From contig NZ_JAAVUV010000003.1 of the NCBI RefSeq assembly GCF_018449635.1, forward strand, positions 1-64,000: a stretch of 64,000 nt of DNA, read 5' to 3'. Numbering within the stretch: the first letter of the stretch is position 1; each line of letters starts with the position of its first letter. This document shows positions 37,654-48,916 of this stretch, in pieces. The stretch comes from Caballeronia sp. dw_276 (GTDB taxonomy: Bacteria; Pseudomonadota; Gammaproteobacteria; Burkholderiales; Burkholderiaceae). A model generated the notes under the pieces. The model was given only the letters and a program-made list of their open reading frames with translations. It was not told where the DNA came from and did not search any database. The translations under genes and the position numbers were made by a program.

Positions 37654-38601
37654 TCAGCTCTTGCGGATCACGCCGCCAGGCGCTGCATCGCCCTTGATGA
37701 TGGTCAGCGCGGACGCGATCATCGAACTCATCTCCGACAAATTCCCCGGCACGATCAGCGTATTGCCCTGCTTCGCAATGTTGCCGAACGCGGTGACATA
37801 TTGCTCGGCGACCTTGAGGTTCACCGCTTCCATGCCACCCGCCGTCTGGATCGCTGCGCCGATCTTCTCAATCGCCTGAGCATTCGCCACGGCCACCGCC
37901 AGAATGGCGGACGCTTCACCTTCCGCCTGGTTGATCTGCGCCTGACGCTCGCCTTCGGACTTGTGGATGGCCGCTTCACGCGCGCCCCACGCGATGTTGA
38001 TTTGCTCTTGCTTGCGACCTTCGGACGCAGCGATCACCGCACGTTTCTCACGTTCCGCCGTGATTTGCGCCTGCATCGCATGGAGGATCTCCTTCGGCGG
38101 CGTCAGATCCTTGATCTCGTAGCGCAACACCTTGACGCCCCAGTTCGCGGCCGCCTGATCCAGCGACGTGACAATGCTGTGGTTGATGTAATCGCGCTCT
38201 TCAAAGGTCTTGTCGAGTTCAAGCTTGCCGATCACCGAACGCAGCGTGGTCTGCGACAATTGCGTGATTGCATAGATGAAGTTACTCGATCCGTACGAGG
38301 CCTTCATGGCATCGGTCACCTGGAAGTACAGCACGCCATCGACCTGAAGCTGCGTGTTGTCGCGCGTGATACACACCTGGCTCGGCACTTCGAGCGGAAT
38401 CTCCTTGAGCACGTGCTTGTACGCCACCCGATCGATAAACGGCAGCACGATCGTCATGCCCGGCGTCAGCGTGGCGTGATAACGCCCGAGCCGTTCAAGC
38501 ACCCATGCATGTTGTTGCGGCACGATCTTGATTGTCTGCGCGGCAATCGCGATAACAATAATCAACAAAATTGCCCCGATGATAGTCACGTCCATCTCCA
38601 C
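37654..38601 (-). CDS. SPFH/Band 7 membrane protein (QmcA/stomatin-like)
   Basis: The 315-residue protein has one N-terminal membrane helix (about residues 5-22), an SPFH domain (LERLGRYHATLTPGMTIVLPF through EIPLEVPSQVC) and a long Ala/Glu-rich coiled coil (about 190-245). Such proteins form large cage-like oligomers in functional membrane microdomains. It is the downstream partner of an NfeD gene, a conserved pair implicated in membrane quality control. ATG at 38595 is an equally possible start. Confidence 0.92.
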   Translation of the reverse strand: MEMDVTIIGAILLIIVIAIAAQTIKIVPQQHAWVLERLGRYHATLTPGMTIVLPFIDRVAYKHVLKEIPLEVPSQVCITRDNTQLQVDGVLYFQVTDAMKASYGSSNFIYAITQLSQTTLRSVIGKLELDKTFEERDYINHSIVTSLDQAAANWGVKVLRYEIKDLTPPKEILHAMQAQITAEREKRAVIAASEGRKQEQINIAWGAREAAIHKSEGERQAQINQAEGEASAILAVAVANAQAIEKIGAAIQTAGGMEAVNLKVAEQYVTAFGNIAKQGNTLIVPGNLSEMSSMIASALTIIKGDAAPGGVIRKS

Positions 38602-38663
38602 TCCTTGTTATGCAGGTCCTGCTTATGGTCTGCGCATGAAAGCTTAAACCCCCGTCCACCGTC

Positions 38664-39092
38664 CTAGCGCTTCGCAGCCACCACCAGCGTGTTGCCGGAA
38701 AACGCCGTGATCCTGTAGAGCTGCGCGCCTTCGGTCTCGCCGGGCGCCAGTTCGATATCCCATTCCGCCCCGCGATACATTGCTCGCGCGCGGCCTTCGT
38801 GCCATTCCTTCACTTTCAGCGTCTCGCCGATATCCAGGTTCACGCCCGGATCGTGCGATGCATCGCGACGTGTCGTGTGTCCGAGCTTCGACCGACGCAA
38901 TACAGCCCCGGCGATCACCGCGACCAATGCGGCTACGAGCAACTCGATCTCCAGCCCTGCGCCCAGCAGATGCGCGATCCCGCCGGCGACAAACCCGAGC
39001 GCGATCATCAACAGATAAAACGTGCCCGACATCAGCTCGAGCAAAACAAGCGCTCCGGCGCCGATCCACCAGAAAAATCCGTTAGCAGCCAT
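38664..39092 (-). CDS. NfeD family membrane protein
   Basis: The 142-residue protein has membrane helices at about residues 8-68 and a C-terminal OB-fold-like NfeD domain (about 85-140, GETLKVKEWHEGRARAMYRGAEWD). This is the short form without the ClpP-like protease domain. It is transcribed with the SPFH gene, 62 bases upstream of it, and probably works with it at the membrane. Confidence 0.9.
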   Translation of the reverse strand: MAANGFFWWIGAGALVLLELMSGTFYLLMIALGFVAGGIAHLLGAGLEIELLVAALVAVIAGAVLRRSKLGHTTRRDASHDPGVNLDIGETLKVKEWHEGRARAMYRGAEWDIELAPGETEGAQLYRITAFSGNTLVVAAKR

Positions 39093-39112
39093 TGCCTACC
39101 TCCACACGAACT

Positions 39113-39148
39113 CCAAACAAAAACACCCCGGATGTTGTCCGGGGTGTT
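39113..39148 (-). terminator. Intrinsic terminator after ppsA
   Basis: Arms 39138-39148 and 39122-39132 form an 11-bp stem with a 5-base loop followed on the minus strand by TTTGTTT. It lies about 70 bases past the ppsA stop. Confidence 0.85.
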
Positions 39149-39216
39149 ATAGCACGCTTACGGTTTTGAAAGCTTGACGAAAAGCCTTCTTGCCGGCTGC
39201 GTGACCTGCTGCCGCC

Positions 39217-41622
39217 TTACTTGTTCAACGCCTTCGCAAGCGTCTTCCACGTGTCGATGATCGTGTCCGGATTGAGCGACATCGACGCGATGCCTTCCTT
39301 CGCGAGCCATTCAGCCAGGTCCGGATGATCCGAAGGACCCTGACCGCAGATACCCACGTACTTGTTCAGCCGCAAACATGTTTCGATAGCGCGCTTCAGC
39401 ATGAACTGCACAGCCGGGTCGCGTTCGTCGAAATCGACTGCGAGCAATTCCATGCCCGAATCGCGGTCCAGACCCAGCGTGAGCTGCGTCAGGTCGTTCG
39501 ATCCGATCGAGAAACCATCGAAGAACTCCAGGAACTCTTCGGCAAGAATCGCGTTCGACGGGATCTCGCACATCATGATCAGGCGCAAGCCGTTCACGCC
39601 GCGCTTGAGACCGAACTTCTCGAGCAAGCCAACCACCTTCTCGGCCTGCTTCAGGGTCCGCACGAACGGCACCATGATTTCGACGTTGTCGAGCCCCATC
39701 TCTTCGCGCACTTTCTTCAACGCCACGCATTCCATCTGGAAGGCTTCGGCGAAGTCCTCCGAGATATAACGCGATGCGCCGCGGAAACCGAGCATCGGAT
39801 TTTCTTCGTCCGGCTCATAACGCGAACCGCCGATCAGCTTCTTGTACTCGTTCGACTTGAAGTCCGACAAACGCACGATCACCGGCTTCGGATAGAACGC
39901 CGCAGCAATGGTCGCGATACCTTCGGTCAGCTTGTCGACGTAAAAAGCACGCGGCGACGCATGACCACGCGCAACGCTTTCGACGGCCTTCTTCAGATCG
40001 GCATCGATATTCGGATACTCGAGAATCGCCTTCGGATGCACGCCGATGTTGTTGTTGATAATGAACTCGAGCCGCGCCAGACCCACGCCTGCGTTGGGCA
40101 GATGCGAGAAGTCGAAGGCGAGTTGCGGGTTGCCCACGTTCATCATGATCTTGACCGGGATCTCGGGCAATTCGCCGCGCTCGACTTCGGTCACTTCGGT
40201 TTCGAGCAGGCCGTCGTAGATCTTGCCTTCGTCGCCTTCCGCGCAAGAAACCGTCACCAGTTGGCCTTCTTTCAGCAAGTCGGTGGCATCGCCACAACCC
40301 ACCACCGCCGGCACGCCCAGCTCACGCGCAATGATCGCCGCGTGGCAGGTGCGCCCGCCGCGATTCGTCACGATCGCCGATGCACGCTTCATCACCGGCT
40401 CCCAGTTCGGATCGGTCATGTCGGCGACCAGCACGTCGCCGGGCTGCACGCGATCCATTTCCGACGGATCGTGAATCACACGCACCGGACCCGCGCCGAT
40501 CTTCTGGCCGATCGCGCGACCAGTTGCGAGCACGTTCGACTGACCCTTCAGCTTGAAGCGCATCTCAGCCTTGCCAACTGCCTGGCTCTTCACCGTTTCG
40601 GGACGTGCCTGCAGGATGAAAATCTTGCCATCGCGGCCGTCCTTGCCCCACTCGATGTCCATTGGACGCTGATAATGCTTTTCGATGATCACCGCGTACT
40701 TCGCGAGCTGGATCACGTCTTCGTCGGTGATGGAAAAGCGGTTGCGCTGCTCGTGCGATACATCGACCGTCTTCACGCGACCCGCTTCGCCGGCCTTCGT
40801 GAACTCCATCTTGATGAGCTTCGAGCCGATCGAGCGGCGGATGATCGGGTACTTGCCCTGTTCGAGCGTAGTCTTGAAGACGTAGAACTCGTCCGGATTC
40901 ACGGCGCCCTGAACGACCGTTTCGCCAAGACCGTAGCTCGACGTGATGAACACGGCGTCCTTGAAGCCCGATTCGGTATCGAGCGTAAACATCACGCCGG
41001 CCGCGCCCACGTCCGAGCGAACCATGCGCTGCACGCCCGCCGACAACGCGACCTCAGCGTGCGTAAATCCCTTGTGCACGCGATACGAGATAGCGCGGTC
41101 GTTATACAGCGACGCAAACACGTGCTTCATGCGATCGAGGACTTCGTCGATGCCGACCACGTTGAGATAGCTTTCCTGCTGACCGGCGAACGATGCATCC
41201 GGCAAGTCTTCAGCCGTTGCCGACGAACGCACGGCGAACGACAGCTCTTCGGGCGAACTCGCCTGAAGCGTGTCGAAACCCTTGCGGATCAGTTCTTCGA
41301 GGCGCGGTTGCAGCGGCGCGTCGACGATCCATTGACGGATCTCCTTGCCTGCTTCGGCAAGGGCTTTTACATCGTCCACGTCGAAGAGTTCCAGACGCTT
41401 GGCGATGCGCTCGGTCAGGTTGTTGTGATGCAGGAAATCGCGAAACGCCTGCGCCGTGGTCGCAAAACCAGTCGGCACCTGCACGCCGGCTTCGGCGAGC
41501 TGGCTGATCATTTCGCCGAGTGACGCGTTCTTGCCGCCGACAATGTCGACGTCGGTCATTCGCAACTGCTCGAATGGAACTACATACGCTTGGTCCTTTG
41601 CAACGTTAGCTTCGTTAGTCAT
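39217..41622 (-). CDS. ppsA: Phosphoenolpyruvate synthase
   Basis: The 801-residue enzyme converts pyruvate and ATP to PEP, AMP and phosphate in gluconeogenesis. Its domains, in order, are an N-terminal ATP-grasp ([11 protein letters not shown] near residue 28), a central swivelling phosphohistidine domain with His427 in [10 protein letters not shown], and a C-terminal PEP-binding barrel ([13 protein letters not shown] and GICGQGPSD). It is divergent from ppsR, whose product phosphorylates and dephosphorylates it. Confidence 0.97.
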   Translation of the reverse strand: MTNEANVAKDQAYVVPFEQLRMTDVDIVGGKNASLGEMISQLAEAGVQVPTGFATTAQAFRDFLHHNNLTERIAKRLELFDVDDVKALAEAGKEIRQWIVDAPLQPRLEELIRKGFDTLQASSPEELSFAVRSSATAEDLPDASFAGQQESYLNVVGIDEVLDRMKHVFASLYNDRAISYRVHKGFTHAEVALSAGVQRMVRSDVGAAGVMFTLDTESGFKDAVFITSSYGLGETVVQGAVNPDEFYVFKTTLEQGKYPIIRRSIGSKLIKMEFTKAGEAGRVKTVDVSHEQRNRFSITDEDVIQLAKYAVIIEKHYQRPMDIEWGKDGRDGKIFILQARPETVKSQAVGKAEMRFKLKGQSNVLATGRAIGQKIGAGPVRVIHDPSEMDRVQPGDVLVADMTDPNWEPVMKRASAIVTNRGGRTCHAAIIARELGVPAVVGCGDATDLLKEGQLVTVSCAEGDEGKIYDGLLETEVTEVERGELPEIPVKIMMNVGNPQLAFDFSHLPNAGVGLARLEFIINNNIGVHPKAILEYPNIDADLKKAVESVARGHASPRAFYVDKLTEGIATIAAAFYPKPVIVRLSDFKSNEYKKLIGGSRYEPDEENPMLGFRGASRYISEDFAEAFQMECVALKKVREEMGLDNVEIMVPFVRTLKQAEKVVGLLEKFGLKRGVNGLRLIMMCEIPSNAILAEEFLEFFDGFSIGSNDLTQLTLGLDRDSGMELLAVDFDERDPAVQFMLKRAIETCLRLNKYVGICGQGPSDHPDLAEWLAKEGIASMSLNPDTIIDTWKTLAKALNK

Positions 41623-42038
41623 ACAAGCCCCTAAGGTGGATGGAATTCACGATCATGCAAGTGGGCTCGAAGCGGCGGCGCTTATAAGAGGCGCGTACCG
41701 CAACCTGCATAACCTGTTTGATAAGCAGTCGCATAAGACTTCCGAAGCTATCTTGATAAGCTTCGTCGGCCTACCCCAACGATTCGTTTCGCTCTAAAAT
41801 CGAGCAATTTCGTCTAGAAAGCGTGATTTATACGTAACTTCGCGCAATTCGTTGACAGATCGTTCGCAATTGCTTATCGAACAGGTTGCCGCTATTCTAC
41901 CGTGATGGCTCTCGAAATGTTTCATTGCGGGGCATAAATCCGCTGCGCAATGAGGCCCGTCATACGTGCTTCGTGTGGCGGCGCACATCGGCGATAATTG
42001 CCTTCATTCTTTCACGTCACTCAACGCTCCCCAAGCCG
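41623..42038. other. Divergent ppsA/ppsR promoter region
   Basis: This 416-base gap must contain both promoters. I see a 7-bp inverted repeat, arms 41743-41749 and 41759-41765, and a TAAAAT at about 41794 without a well-spaced -35. Frames extending into the ppsR side lack similarity to PpsR and are not used as starts. Confidence 0.4.
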
Positions 42039-42857
42039 ATGCCGCCAACCGTTTTCATCGTTTCAGATGGCACTGGAATCACTGCCGAAACCTTCGCGCA
42101 TTCGATCCTCTCCCAGTTCGACCAGAAATTCAGGCTCGTGCGCGTACCTTTTGTCGACTCAACAGAGAAGGCGCACGCAACCATCGCGAAGATCAACGAG
42201 GCCGTATCGTTGGACGGCCGGCGTCCGATCGTGTTCACCACGCTCGTCGACAGCGAGTCGAACGAGATCGTGCAGCGTGCGAACGCGCTGGTGCTGAACA
42301 TGTTCCAGACGTTCATCGAGCCGCTGGAGATCGAGCTCGACATCAAGTCCACGCACGCGATGGGCCGGGTCCACCAGAATGCGGACACGGACGAGTACAA
42401 GAACCGGATCGAGGCGATCAATTTCTCGCTGGCGCATGACGACGGCCAGTCCAACCGGAATCTGGAAGACGCCGATGTGATTCTGGTGGGCGTATCGCGT
42501 AGCGGCAAGACGCCGACGTCGTTGTATCTGGCAATGCAATACGGCGTGAAAGCAGCCAACTATCCGCTGATTCCGGAAGACTTCGAGCGCGGAAGGTTGC
42601 CGACGCCTTTGCTGCCGTATCGGGAAAAGATGTTTGGTCTGTCGATCGATCCGCAGCGACTGTCCGAGATTCGCAACGAGCGTCGTCCGGGGAGCAAATA
42701 CGCCGCGCTGGAGAATTGCCGGTACGAAATCAACGAAGCCGAAGCAATGATGAAGCGCGAAGGCGTCAAGTGGTTATCGTCGACGCATAAGTCGATCGAG
42801 GAAATCGCCACGACCATTCTGCAAGAGATTCGCCTGGAACGGCCTTCGTATTATTAG
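42039..42857 (+). CDS. ppsR: PEP synthase regulatory kinase/pyrophosphorylase PpsR
   Basis: The 272-residue DUF299 bifunctional enzyme inactivates PpsA by ADP-dependent threonine phosphorylation and reactivates it by Pi-dependent removal. The conserved start [14 protein letters not shown] and the P-loop-like [15 protein letters not shown] at about residue 151 are present. ATG 42039 is the conserved start, since 51 upstream in-frame residues show no family similarity. It is paired head-to-head with its target ppsA. Confidence 0.95.
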   Translation: MPPTVFIVSDGTGITAETFAHSILSQFDQKFRLVRVPFVDSTEKAHATIAKINEAVSLDGRRPIVFTTLVDSESNEIVQRANALVLNMFQTFIEPLEIELDIKSTHAMGRVHQNADTDEYKNRIEAINFSLAHDDGQSNRNLEDADVILVGVSRSGKTPTSLYLAMQYGVKAANYPLIPEDFERGRLPTPLLPYREKMFGLSIDPQRLSEIRNERRPGSKYAALENCRYEINEAEAMMKREGVKWLSSTHKSIEEIATTILQEIRLERPSYY

Positions 42858-42878
42858 TGTTGTTTGATGGCCTTGAGC

Positions 42879-42914
42879 AAAAAGCCGTTTCAACGTGAAT
42901 TGAAACGGCTTTTT
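42879..42914. terminator. Bidirectional terminator between ppsR and the SpoU methyltransferase
   Basis: Arms 42879-42893 and 42900-42914 form a perfect 15-bp stem with a 6-base loop and T-runs at both ends. Its edge abuts the stop codon of the minus-strand gene. Confidence 0.93.
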
Positions 42915-43700
42915 TTATGCGCGTTGCTGCCGGCACTGCTCGAAGATGCACACCGCCGCGGCCGCCGCGACATTCAGCGATTCCATACCGCCCGGCTGCG
43001 GAATCGTCACGCGCAGCGCCGCATGATCGCGCCAGAACGTTGAAACGCCCGCGCCTTCGTTGCCCATCACCCACGCGAGCGGCCCGGACAGATCGGTATC
43101 GTAGATTGCCTTTGCGCCATGCGAATCGGTGATGGTGATCAGCAGTTCTGGGTCCAGTCGGGTCGTCAACTGCGCTGCCTCGACATCCTCGTAGACGTTC
43201 AGCAGAAAATGCGCGCCCATCCCGGCGCGCAATACCTTCGATGACCATGCGTAGACCGTTCCAGGCGCGCAAAACACATGCTGAATGCCCGCCGCCGCCG
43301 CGCTTCGCAGAATGGAACCGACATTCCCCGCGTCCTGAACACCATCGAGCACGATGCACGTCTGCGTCACGCGCTCGGGCAACGGCGGCGCGACCCGATC
43401 GACCAGCAGCACCATCCCCACGCCGTGCACAACGCTCGACAACTGCCCGAACAAGGCATCGGGCAATATGTGGACACGCGCGGGATCGATCCGCCCGACG
43501 ATTTCACATGCTTCATCGTGCTGCAAAGCGCCTTCGGTTACCACGCACGTCTCGGGCTGGCCGGCCGCTTGCAGATAAGCATCGGCGAGATGCAGGCCTT
43601 CCAGCAACGCGTGACCGCTGCGACGCTGCTGCGCCGTCGATCCGGCGAGCGCCTTCAGCCGCTTGTATAGCGGGTTGTCCCGCGAGGTCAAGGATTTCAC
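42915..43700 (-). CDS. TrmH/SpoU family RNA 2'-O-methyltransferase
   Basis: The 261-residue SPOUT methyltransferase has an N-terminal substrate-binding domain and a knotted catalytic domain with the three motifs: VLDGVQDAGNVGSILRSA, AWVMGNEGAGVS and IPQPGGMESLNVAAAAAV. The target may be rRNA (RlmB-like) or tRNA and is not decided by sequence. It is the last gene of the envelope/lipid A cluster, 8 bases after rnhB. Confidence 0.9.
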   Translation of the reverse strand: MKSLTSRDNPLYKRLKALAGSTAQQRRSGHALLEGLHLADAYLQAAGQPETCVVTEGALQHDEACEIVGRIDPARVHILPDALFGQLSSVVHGVGMVLLVDRVAPPLPERVTQTCIVLDGVQDAGNVGSILRSAAAAGIQHVFCAPGTVYAWSSKVLRAGMGAHFLLNVYEDVEAAQLTTRLDPELLITITDSHGAKAIYDTDLSGPLAWVMGNEGAGVSTFWRDHAALRVTIPQPGGMESLNVAAAAAVCIFEQCRQQRA

Positions 43701-43708
43701 TTGGGGAT

Positions 43709-44443
43709 TCAGAACGGAGGTGCGTCGACGCCCTGCTCGGCAGCAGCCGCCGCGAGCAACTCGGGCGCCACGACTGGCAGCACCACGCCGAAGCGCGCGT
43801 GCGCTTCACGCACCGGCGCAAACGAACGCCGATGATGCTCGCACGGCCCATGCTCGATCAACGCCCTTAAATGCTGTGGCGTGCCGTAACCGGCGTGGGC
43901 GTCGAAGCCATAAACGGGATGTGTATCGTGCAATTGCAGCAGCATCCGGTCACGCGTGACCTTGGCGAGGATCGACGCCGCCGATATCTGCGCAATCAGC
44001 GCGTCGCCGCCGATCACGGCGACAGAACGCATCGATAAGGTCGGGCACCGGTTGCCATCTATTTTCGCAACCGTCGGCGTCACCGACAGCCCTTCGACCG
44101 CACGCTTCATCGCGAGCATGGCGGCGTGGAGAATGTTGATGGTGTCGATTTCCTCGACACTCGCCGATGCCACGCAATACGCCAACGCGCGGTCAACAAT
44201 CTTTTCGTACAACTCTTCACGCTTTTTGGCGCTCAGCACCTTCGAATCATCGAGGCCGCGAATCTTCGGCTTCGATGGATCGAAAATCACCGCCGCTGCA
44301 ACCACGGGGCCCGCGAGCGGACCGCGGCCGGCTTCATCGACGCCGCAAATGATGTCGGACGGCGAATCGAAGTCGAACTCCGGCTGCTTCGCGCGCCTGG
44401 TCACAAGCTTGGTCGCGACCTTCGTGACGACGATCTTCGCCAT
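43709..44443 (-). CDS. rnhB: Ribonuclease HII
   Basis: The 244-residue enzyme removes RNA from RNA-DNA hybrids and misincorporated ribonucleotides. The catalytic Asp36-Glu37 lie in [15 protein letters not shown], and a further carboxylate is in [15 protein letters not shown]. It has a short N-terminal basic extension and a C-terminal Ala-rich tail. The ATG overlaps the lpxB stop (TAATG), as in many proteobacteria. Confidence 0.95.
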   Translation of the reverse strand: MAKIVVTKVATKLVTRRAKQPEFDFDSPSDIICGVDEAGRGPLAGPVVAAAVIFDPSKPKIRGLDDSKVLSAKKREELYEKIVDRALAYCVASASVEEIDTINILHAAMLAMKRAVEGLSVTPTVAKIDGNRCPTLSMRSVAVIGGDALIAQISAASILAKVTRDRMLLQLHDTHPVYGFDAHAGYGTPQHLRALIEHGPCEHHRRSFAPVREAHARFGVVLPVVAPELLAAAAAEQGVDAPPF

Positions 44444-45609
44444 TACCGCGGCCTCCTCGTTGCCAGCACCTGCGCCACAGCTTCCGACGCCCGTTGCGCG
44501 GTGTTCTGGCGCAGCACGTGATGCATTTCAGTGAAGATTTCCGTGAGTGTCGCGCGGTTTGCGTCGTCGTTCAACTGCTTGAGGGTTGCATCGGCGAGTG
44601 CTTCGGGCGTCGCGAAATGCTGAAGAATCTCCGGCACGACAAAACGCCCCGCCAGAATGTTCGGCAAACCGACATACGGCAAATAACCCTGGCGCTGCAT
44701 GATCTGGCCAGTCAGCCAAGGCACCTTGTACGAGATGACCATTGGCTTTTTCAGCAAGGCCGCTTCGAGCGTCACCGTGCCGCTCTTGACCAGGATGGCG
44801 TCGGCGGCGGTCATCGCAACCTGCGCCTTGCCTTCCGTAATGGTCAGCGCGAGATTCGGATGCGCCGCCACGAGCGGCTGCAGCAATTCGCGCAATGCGG
44901 CGGTCGCGGCCGGCATCACGAAGCGCACGCCAGGTTCGCGCTGCTGCATCAGCGCCATCGCTTCGAAAAACGTCGGGCCGATCAACGTGATCTCCGAGCG
45001 CCGGCTACCCGGCAACACGGCGATGATCGGACCACCGGCCGTTAAACCCAGCTCGCGCCGGGCGCCGTCGACGTCAGGAACAAGCGGGATTTCATCGGCA
45101 AGCGGATGGCCAACATAAGTGGACGCCACGCCCGCCTTCTCCATCAGCGCCGGTTCGAATGGGAACACGCACAGCATGTGATCAACGGCCTTGACGATCT
45201 TCTTGATGCGGCCGCCGCGCCACGCCCAGATCGAAGGACACACGAAATGCACGGTTGGTATGCCCGCATCGCGCAATGCGTGTTCGAGACCAAAATTGAA
45301 GTCAGGCGCGTCCACGCCGATAAACACCGACGGCGGCTCCGCGAGCAATTGCCGCTTGAGCTCGTTGCGAATGCCGAGAATCTCGGGAATGTGTTTCAGC
45401 GCTTCAACATAACCACGGACGGTCAGCTTTTCCATGGGCCAGTGGGCGTCGAAACCAACAGCCGTCATGCGAGGACCGCCGATACCGCTGAATTGCGTAC
45501 CCGCTGGCAAGCGCGCGTTTAGGCCATCGAGCAGCGACGCCGCGAGCAGATCGCCCGACGGTTCGCCTGCGACCATCGCAACGCGCAAGGGTGCGGGAGC
45601 CAGCGTCAT
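44443..45609 (-). CDS. lpxB: Lipid-A-disaccharide synthase
   Basis: The 388-residue GT19 glycosyltransferase joins UDP-2,3-diacylglucosamine and lipid X to make the lipid A disaccharide at the inner-membrane face. The N-terminal [12 protein letters not shown] and the [14 protein letters not shown] motif are diagnostic. The start is ATG 45609. A TTG at 45624 would overlap lpxA but is less likely. It follows lpxA in the lipid A cluster. Confidence 0.95.
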   Translation of the reverse strand: MTLAPAPLRVAMVAGEPSGDLLAASLLDGLNARLPAGTQFSGIGGPRMTAVGFDAHWPMEKLTVRGYVEALKHIPEILGIRNELKRQLLAEPPSVFIGVDAPDFNFGLEHALRDAGIPTVHFVCPSIWAWRGGRIKKIVKAVDHMLCVFPFEPALMEKAGVASTYVGHPLADEIPLVPDVDGARRELGLTAGGPIIAVLPGSRRSEITLIGPTFFEAMALMQQREPGVRFVMPAATAALRELLQPLVAAHPNLALTITEGKAQVAMTAADAILVKSGTVTLEAALLKKPMVISYKVPWLTGQIMQRQGYLPYVGLPNILAGRFVVPEILQHFATPEALADATLKQLNDDANRATLTEIFTEMHHVLRQNTAQRASEAVAQVLATRRPR

Positions 45610-45620
45610 AAGGCGCTCGG

Positions 45621-46409
45621 TCAACGGATGATGCCGCGCTGCGACGCGTCGATAAAATCGGCAAACGCGGTAACCGGCGCATCGCCGTCGCCGCCCGCAG
45701 ACGCGAGTTCGCGCAACTGCAGCTTCGCTTCTTCAAGCGTCGCGCCGCTCTTGTAGACCAGGCGATACGCCGAACGCAACGCGGAAATGGCCTCGGCCGA
45801 AAAACCGCGCCGACGCAATCCTTCCACATTGATGCCATGCGGTTCGGCCTTGTTGCCGGCAGCGATCACGAAAGGAGGAATGTCTTGCACGAGCGCCGAC
45901 GCGCCGCCCAGCATGGAGTGCGCACCAATCCGCACGAACTGGTGCACGCCTGACATGCCGCCAACGATCGCGTGGTCGCCAATGATTACGTGGCCCGCAA
46001 GCTGCGCATTGCTCGACATGACAATATTACTGCCCAACTGGCAGTCGTGGCCAACGTGCACGTAGGCCATGATCCAGTTGTCGTCGCCGATGGTGGTTAC
46101 GCCCGTGTCCTGAACCGTGCCGGTATGGATGGTCGTGAATTCGCGGATGGTGTTGCGCTCGCCGATCACGAGCCGCGTAGGCTCGTCCCGGTACTTCATG
46201 TCTTGCGGCCGGCCACCGACCGACGCGTAATGGCCTATGCGGTTATCGCTGCCCAGGATCGTATGGCCTTCGATCACGCTATGCGAGCCGATGGTCGTGC
46301 GCGCGCCGATCTGCACGTGCGGACCGACGATCGCGTACGGGCCGACTTCGACAGATTCGTCGAGCTGCGCGCCCGGTTCGATAATCGCGGTAGGGTGAAT
46401 CTTGCTCAT
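45621..46409 (-). CDS. lpxA: UDP-N-acetylglucosamine O-acyltransferase
   Basis: The 262-residue left-handed beta-helix protein is made of hexapeptide repeats (first ~190 residues) with a helical C-terminal domain. It transfers the 3-hydroxyacyl chain from ACP to UDP-GlcNAc, the first step of lipid A synthesis. The catalytic His lies in the HTGT...[15 protein letters not shown] region at about residue 120. Normal length. Confidence 0.96.
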   Translation of the reverse strand: MSKIHPTAIIEPGAQLDESVEVGPYAIVGPHVQIGARTTIGSHSVIEGHTILGSDNRIGHYASVGGRPQDMKYRDEPTRLVIGERNTIREFTTIHTGTVQDTGVTTIGDDNWIMAYVHVGHDCQLGSNIVMSSNAQLAGHVIIGDHAIVGGMSGVHQFVRIGAHSMLGGASALVQDIPPFVIAAGNKAEPHGINVEGLRRRGFSAEAISALRSAYRLVYKSGATLEEAKLQLRELASAGGDGDAPVTAFADFIDASQRGIIR

Positions 46410-46500
46410 GCGCCCTCGCTATGTGTTCTGTTGCTTGCCTGCCGCGCGGATTGCCGGGGCTGCTCCCGTTGCTCCGGCTGATCGGATCGCGCCCCAGACA

Positions 46501-46971
46501 TCATTTTTCGATAGCCGTGTTCTTCACTGTACACATCAGCTCGGCTTCCGCTGCGACCACACCGTCCACTTCCGCCACGGCGCTGAACTTCCAGATGCTG
46601 CGCATATAGCGCTCGAAATTCACATTCAGGATCAGTTGATCGCCCGGTTCGACCACGCGCTTGAAGCGCGCTTTATCGATACCGACGAAGTAATACAACG
46701 TCGTCTCGGGATCGTGCGGCTCTTTTTCCTCGACAAACGTCAGCAGCGCCGCTGCTTGCGCAAGCGCTTCGAGAATCAGCACGCCGGGCATCACTGGCCG
46801 TGTCGGAAAGTGGCCCTGAAAATAGGGCTCGTTGATCGACACATTCTTCAGCGCTTTGATGCTTTTGTGCGGCGTGAGTTCGAGCACACGATCCACGAGC
46901 AGGATCGGATACCGATGCGGCAGCAGCGTGAGAATCTTGTGAATGTCTAGATTGATTTTTTCGGTGCTCAT
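46501..46971 (-). CDS. fabZ: 3-hydroxyacyl-[ACP] dehydratase FabZ
   Basis: The 156-residue hot-dog-fold enzyme dehydrates 3-hydroxyacyl-ACP in fatty acid elongation, competing with LpxA/LpxD for substrate. [13 protein letters not shown] at about residue 17 and the catalytic His in [17 protein letters not shown] are visible. ATG 46971 ([14 protein letters not shown]) is chosen over an upstream in-frame ATG at 46995. It sits between lpxD and lpxA as usual. Confidence 0.96.
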   Translation of the reverse strand: MSTEKINLDIHKILTLLPHRYPILLVDRVLELTPHKSIKALKNVSINEPYFQGHFPTRPVMPGVLILEALAQAAALLTFVEEKEPHDPETTLYYFVGIDKARFKRVVEPGDQLILNVNFERYMRSIWKFSAVAEVDGVVAAEAELMCTVKNTAIEK

Positions 46972-47070
46972 AGTCGTTCTGCTCGCGCGCTTCACAGCGC
47001 GGGTGTTGACTGCGAAGCGCCGTGGATTTCGTCTCGGGCGACTTCGCGTGGGATGGCGGTTTGTACCGTC

Positions 47071-48189
47071 TTAGAGTGTGTCCGACGTGCTTTCCGGATT
47101 GTCTTGCCGCTTCTCGGCCTGCTTCTCGGCCGCGGTTTCCAGCGTCTTGATGCGCTCGCGCAGCTTGTCCAGGTTCCGGACGATGGCCGCGCTCTTGTTC
47201 CAGTCCGCGTGGTTCACAGCGGGGAAGGCGCTCGTGTACATGCCAGGTTTCAGCAGGGATTTCGATACGCCCGACTGCGCCGTGACGATCACGTAATCCG
47301 CGAGCGTGACGTGGCCGGCAATGCCCACCGCGCCACCGATCATGCAATGCCGTCCTATGTTCGTGCTGCCCGCAATGCCGGCGCAGCCCGCGATCACCGT
47401 GTACGCCCCAATCCGGCAGTTGTGCCCGATCTGCACGAGATTATCGATCTTTACGCATTCTTCGATGATCGTATCGGCCATGGCACCACGATCGATAGTG
47501 GTGTTTGCGCCGATCTCCACGTCATTGGCGATAACCACCGTGCCAACTTGCGGAATCTTCACCCAGCTCCCGGTACGCGCTTCGCCGTCGCCCACGAAAT
47601 CGGGCGCAAAGCCAAAACCGTCTGCACCGATCACCGCACCCGCATGCACGATCACGCGTGCGCCGAGCTTGCAGCCATGATAGACGGTCACGTGCGGGTA
47701 AAGATGCACGTCGTCGGCGAGCTTGACGCCCTGGCCAATCGACACCCCCGCGTCCAGCTTGACGCGCTCACCGATCACGGCGCCCGCTTCCACGCTGACG
47801 TGCGGCCCGATCACGGCGCTCGCCGCGACTTGCGCGGCCGGATGAATAAACGCCGTGGGATGCACGCCCGGTTCGACCGGCGGCGTTGCGAGATCGATGA
47901 AGACCTGCGCTACCCGGGCGAAATAAGCGTAGGGATTCGGTGTGACGATGAAGTTGCGCCCTTCCGGCGACGTCACTTTTTCCAGGTCGGCCGGCGATAT
48001 CAGCACGGCGCCTGCGTGCGTGCTTTCAACCTGCGACAAATACTTTTGATTCGCGAGAAACGCGAGTTGCTCGGGCCCCGCTTTATCGAGCGGCGCAAGG
48101 CCGTTCACGCGATGTCCGGCATCGCCCGCAATGTCTCCGCCGAAGCGCTGTGTCAATTCACCTAACGTGATCGCGCTGTTTGATGCCAT
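47071..48189 (-). CDS. lpxD: UDP-3-O-(3-hydroxyacyl)glucosamine N-acyltransferase
   Basis: The 372-residue enzyme adds the second 3-hydroxyacyl chain in lipid A synthesis. It has an N-terminal uridine-binding domain (about 1-100), a long hexapeptide-repeat beta-helix (about 105-310) with the catalytic His in QIGHNCRIG, and a C-terminal helix extended by a charged tail rich in Glu, Lys and Ser (about 345-372) that is longer than in E. coli. Confidence 0.96.
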   Translation of the reverse strand: MASNSAITLGELTQRFGGDIAGDAGHRVNGLAPLDKAGPEQLAFLANQKYLSQVESTHAGAVLISPADLEKVTSPEGRNFIVTPNPYAYFARVAQVFIDLATPPVEPGVHPTAFIHPAAQVAASAVIGPHVSVEAGAVIGERVKLDAGVSIGQGVKLADDVHLYPHVTVYHGCKLGARVIVHAGAVIGADGFGFAPDFVGDGEARTGSWVKIPQVGTVVIANDVEIGANTTIDRGAMADTIIEECVKIDNLVQIGHNCRIGAYTVIAGCAGIAGSTNIGRHCMIGGAVGIAGHVTLADYVIVTAQSGVSKSLLKPGMYTSAFPAVNHADWNKSAAIVRNLDKLRERIKTLETAAEKQAEKRQDNPESTSDTL

Positions 48190-48237
48190 CCGCTCTACCG
48201 CTCCAAATCAGTGCAAATTCAGTGACTTCAGTGATAT

Positions 48238-48810
48238 TTAGTTCGATGCGCCCGGATTCGCCGACAGGCTCGACTGATTCGCCGCCAGCGCCTTCAACAC
48301 TTGATCGGTGATATCGATACGCGGACTGACATACACCGCTTCCTGCACGATCAGGTCGTAATGCTGCTGCTCGGCGATCTGCTTGATGACCTTGTTGGCA
48401 CGGTCCAGCACGCCTGCGAGTTCCTCGTTGCGGCGCTGGTTCAGGTCTTCGCGGAACTCACGCTGCTTGCGCTGGAAGTCCTGATCCAGTTGCGACAGAT
48501 CCCGCTGTTTCGCGGCGCGATCCGCAGGCGCCATACCGGCGCCATTCTTGTCCATGGCGTCCGACATGGTTTTCAGACGCGCCGCCATGTCCTGCAAGGC
48601 CTTGTCGCGCTTCGAAAACTCCTGTTCGAGCTTCGATTGCGCCGCCTTGGCCGCTGCCGACTCGCGCAGAATGCGGTCGGAATTGACGGCTGCAATCCGG
48701 GCCTCTTGCGCGTCTGCGGTAGCCACGCCCATCAGTCCAAATGTCACCGACATCAAAAGCGCCAATGCCACATGTTTCGAAAGCTTACCGGTTCGCAAAG
48801 TCTTCCTCAC
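48238..48810 (-). CDS. skp: OmpH/Skp-type periplasmic chaperone
   Basis: The 190-residue protein has a signal peptide over about residues 1-35 (ATADAQEA) and a long charged coiled coil (about 50-150), the tentacle arms of a Skp trimer that carries outer-membrane proteins to BamA. I use the GTG at 48810. A TTG four codons in, preceded by AGGA, is a realistic alternative. It lies between bamA and lpxD, the conserved order. Confidence 0.93.
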   Translation of the reverse strand: MRKTLRTGKLSKHVALALLMSVTFGLMGVATADAQEARIAAVNSDRILRESAAAKAAQSKLEQEFSKRDKALQDMAARLKTMSDAMDKNGAGMAPADRAAKQRDLSQLDQDFQRKQREFREDLNQRRNEELAGVLDRANKVIKQIAEQQHYDLIVQEAVYVSPRIDITDQVLKALAANQSSLSANPGASN

Positions 48811-48916
48811 GTTACTTATTTACGTCGCTTGATTTACGTTGCTGCTCAAGTTGTTTCGTCTCGACCCGGTTTTTGCCGCAGCGCGAACCAGGCCGTCAAC
48901 ACTGTTCAAACCGGTC

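Noticed and set aside
39325..41523. A 732-codon open frame on the plus strand opposite ppsA
   Set aside because: It is the antisense shadow of a highly biased high-GC gene. It has no ribosome site or recognisable domain, and ppsA on the other strand is certain.
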